Source of the DNA: Trichocoleus desertorum NBK24 | Lineage (GTDB): Bacteria; Cyanobacteriota; Cyanobacteriia; FACHB-46 | Direction: 5' to 3' | Assembly: GCF_030409055.1 (NCBI RefSeq) | Contig: NZ_CP116619.1 | Span: forward strand, 4,233,628 to 4,297,627 | DNA: 64,000 nucleotides | Shown here: positions 63,924-64,000 of the stretch, piece by piece | How positions within the stretch are numbered: position 1 is the stretch's first letter | How the letters are laid out: the number at the start of each line of letters is the position of its first letter | Translations under genes and position numbers: made by a program | Notes under the pieces: model-generated | What the model was told of the DNA's origin: nothing | What the model saw: only the letters and a program-made list of their open reading frames with translations | The model's database searches: none

Positions 63924-64000
63924 GGCTCGGATTTTAGTCAAAACTCAAACACCTCACAAAACCTAAACTAAACGAGGCCGTATCCCATAATGCCGATACC

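Overview
The window is chromosomal DNA of an oxygenic cyanobacterium. It carries psbEFLJ with rubA and ycf48, psaI, psb28, ycf54, crtE, menB and menD, many cyanobacteria-specific hypothetical genes, and numerous copies of the HIP1 octamer GCGATCGC. SLH-domain and HetC-like secretion genes, STRR-type heptamer repeats and general gene content would suit a filamentous Leptolyngbya-like lineage, but that placement is inference. Most of the window is ordinary core genome; accessory islands are small.

Layout. 1-1200: 3' end of a 23S rRNA, 5S rRNA and a long perfect hairpin, so the window opens at the tail of an rrn operon. 1237-1919: decayed insertion-sequence material. 2316-8027: three-gene type I secretion cassette (parvulin, cNMP-binding ABC exporter with a dead C39 domain, HlyD adaptor). 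8079-14226: recJ, a YdcF-family gene, a C-terminal processing protease, moaB and psb28. 14390-22367: an SLH/DUF1565 surface protein diverging from a run of PRC-barrel, small membrane, YtxH, DUF948 and large acidic genes. 22510-25171: psaI converging on the rubA-ycf48-psbEFLJ photosystem cluster. 25471-35339: the TIGR02587/TIGR02588 membrane pair, a methyltransferase, an Ala/Asp/Lys-repeat lipoprotein, a TVP38-disulfide oxidoreductase pair, an SH3b protein, a dehydrogenase, a large membrane protein and a standalone Hpt protein.

35600-42360: metabolic genes (GFA, pdxJ, ycf54, PAP2-like, crtE, folD, Nudix, YgjP). 42447-45473: small accessory island with a DUF433 antitoxin-like gene, a truncated DUF5615 toxin, a DUF262/DUF1524 (GmrSD-like) gene and a Uma2 gene. 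45594-52681: mutS, then a minus-strand group of uncharacterised membrane proteins (including a tandem paralogous pair), sfsA and DUF3095, the last two overlapping by about 92 bases. 53063-58788: murJ, DUF3181, 2TM, a PspA/IM30 protein, a SPOR protein and a DUF721 protein. 59287-63705: a small Cys-rich protein, then menB, a TerB-like gene, menD and ridA on the minus strand. The window ends in a double-hairpin repeat.

Functional themes: photosystem II assembly (rubA, ycf48, psbEFLJ, psb28), chlorophyll, carotenoid and phylloquinone synthesis (ycf54, crtE, menBD), envelope biogenesis and membrane integrity (murJ, SPOR, PspA, SLH, type I secretion), and DNA repair (recJ, mutS). The least explained parts are the 16836-22367 run, the TIGR02587/02588 pair and the tandem membrane paralogues at 49062-50589. 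I found no CRISPR array, tRNA or intact transposon.
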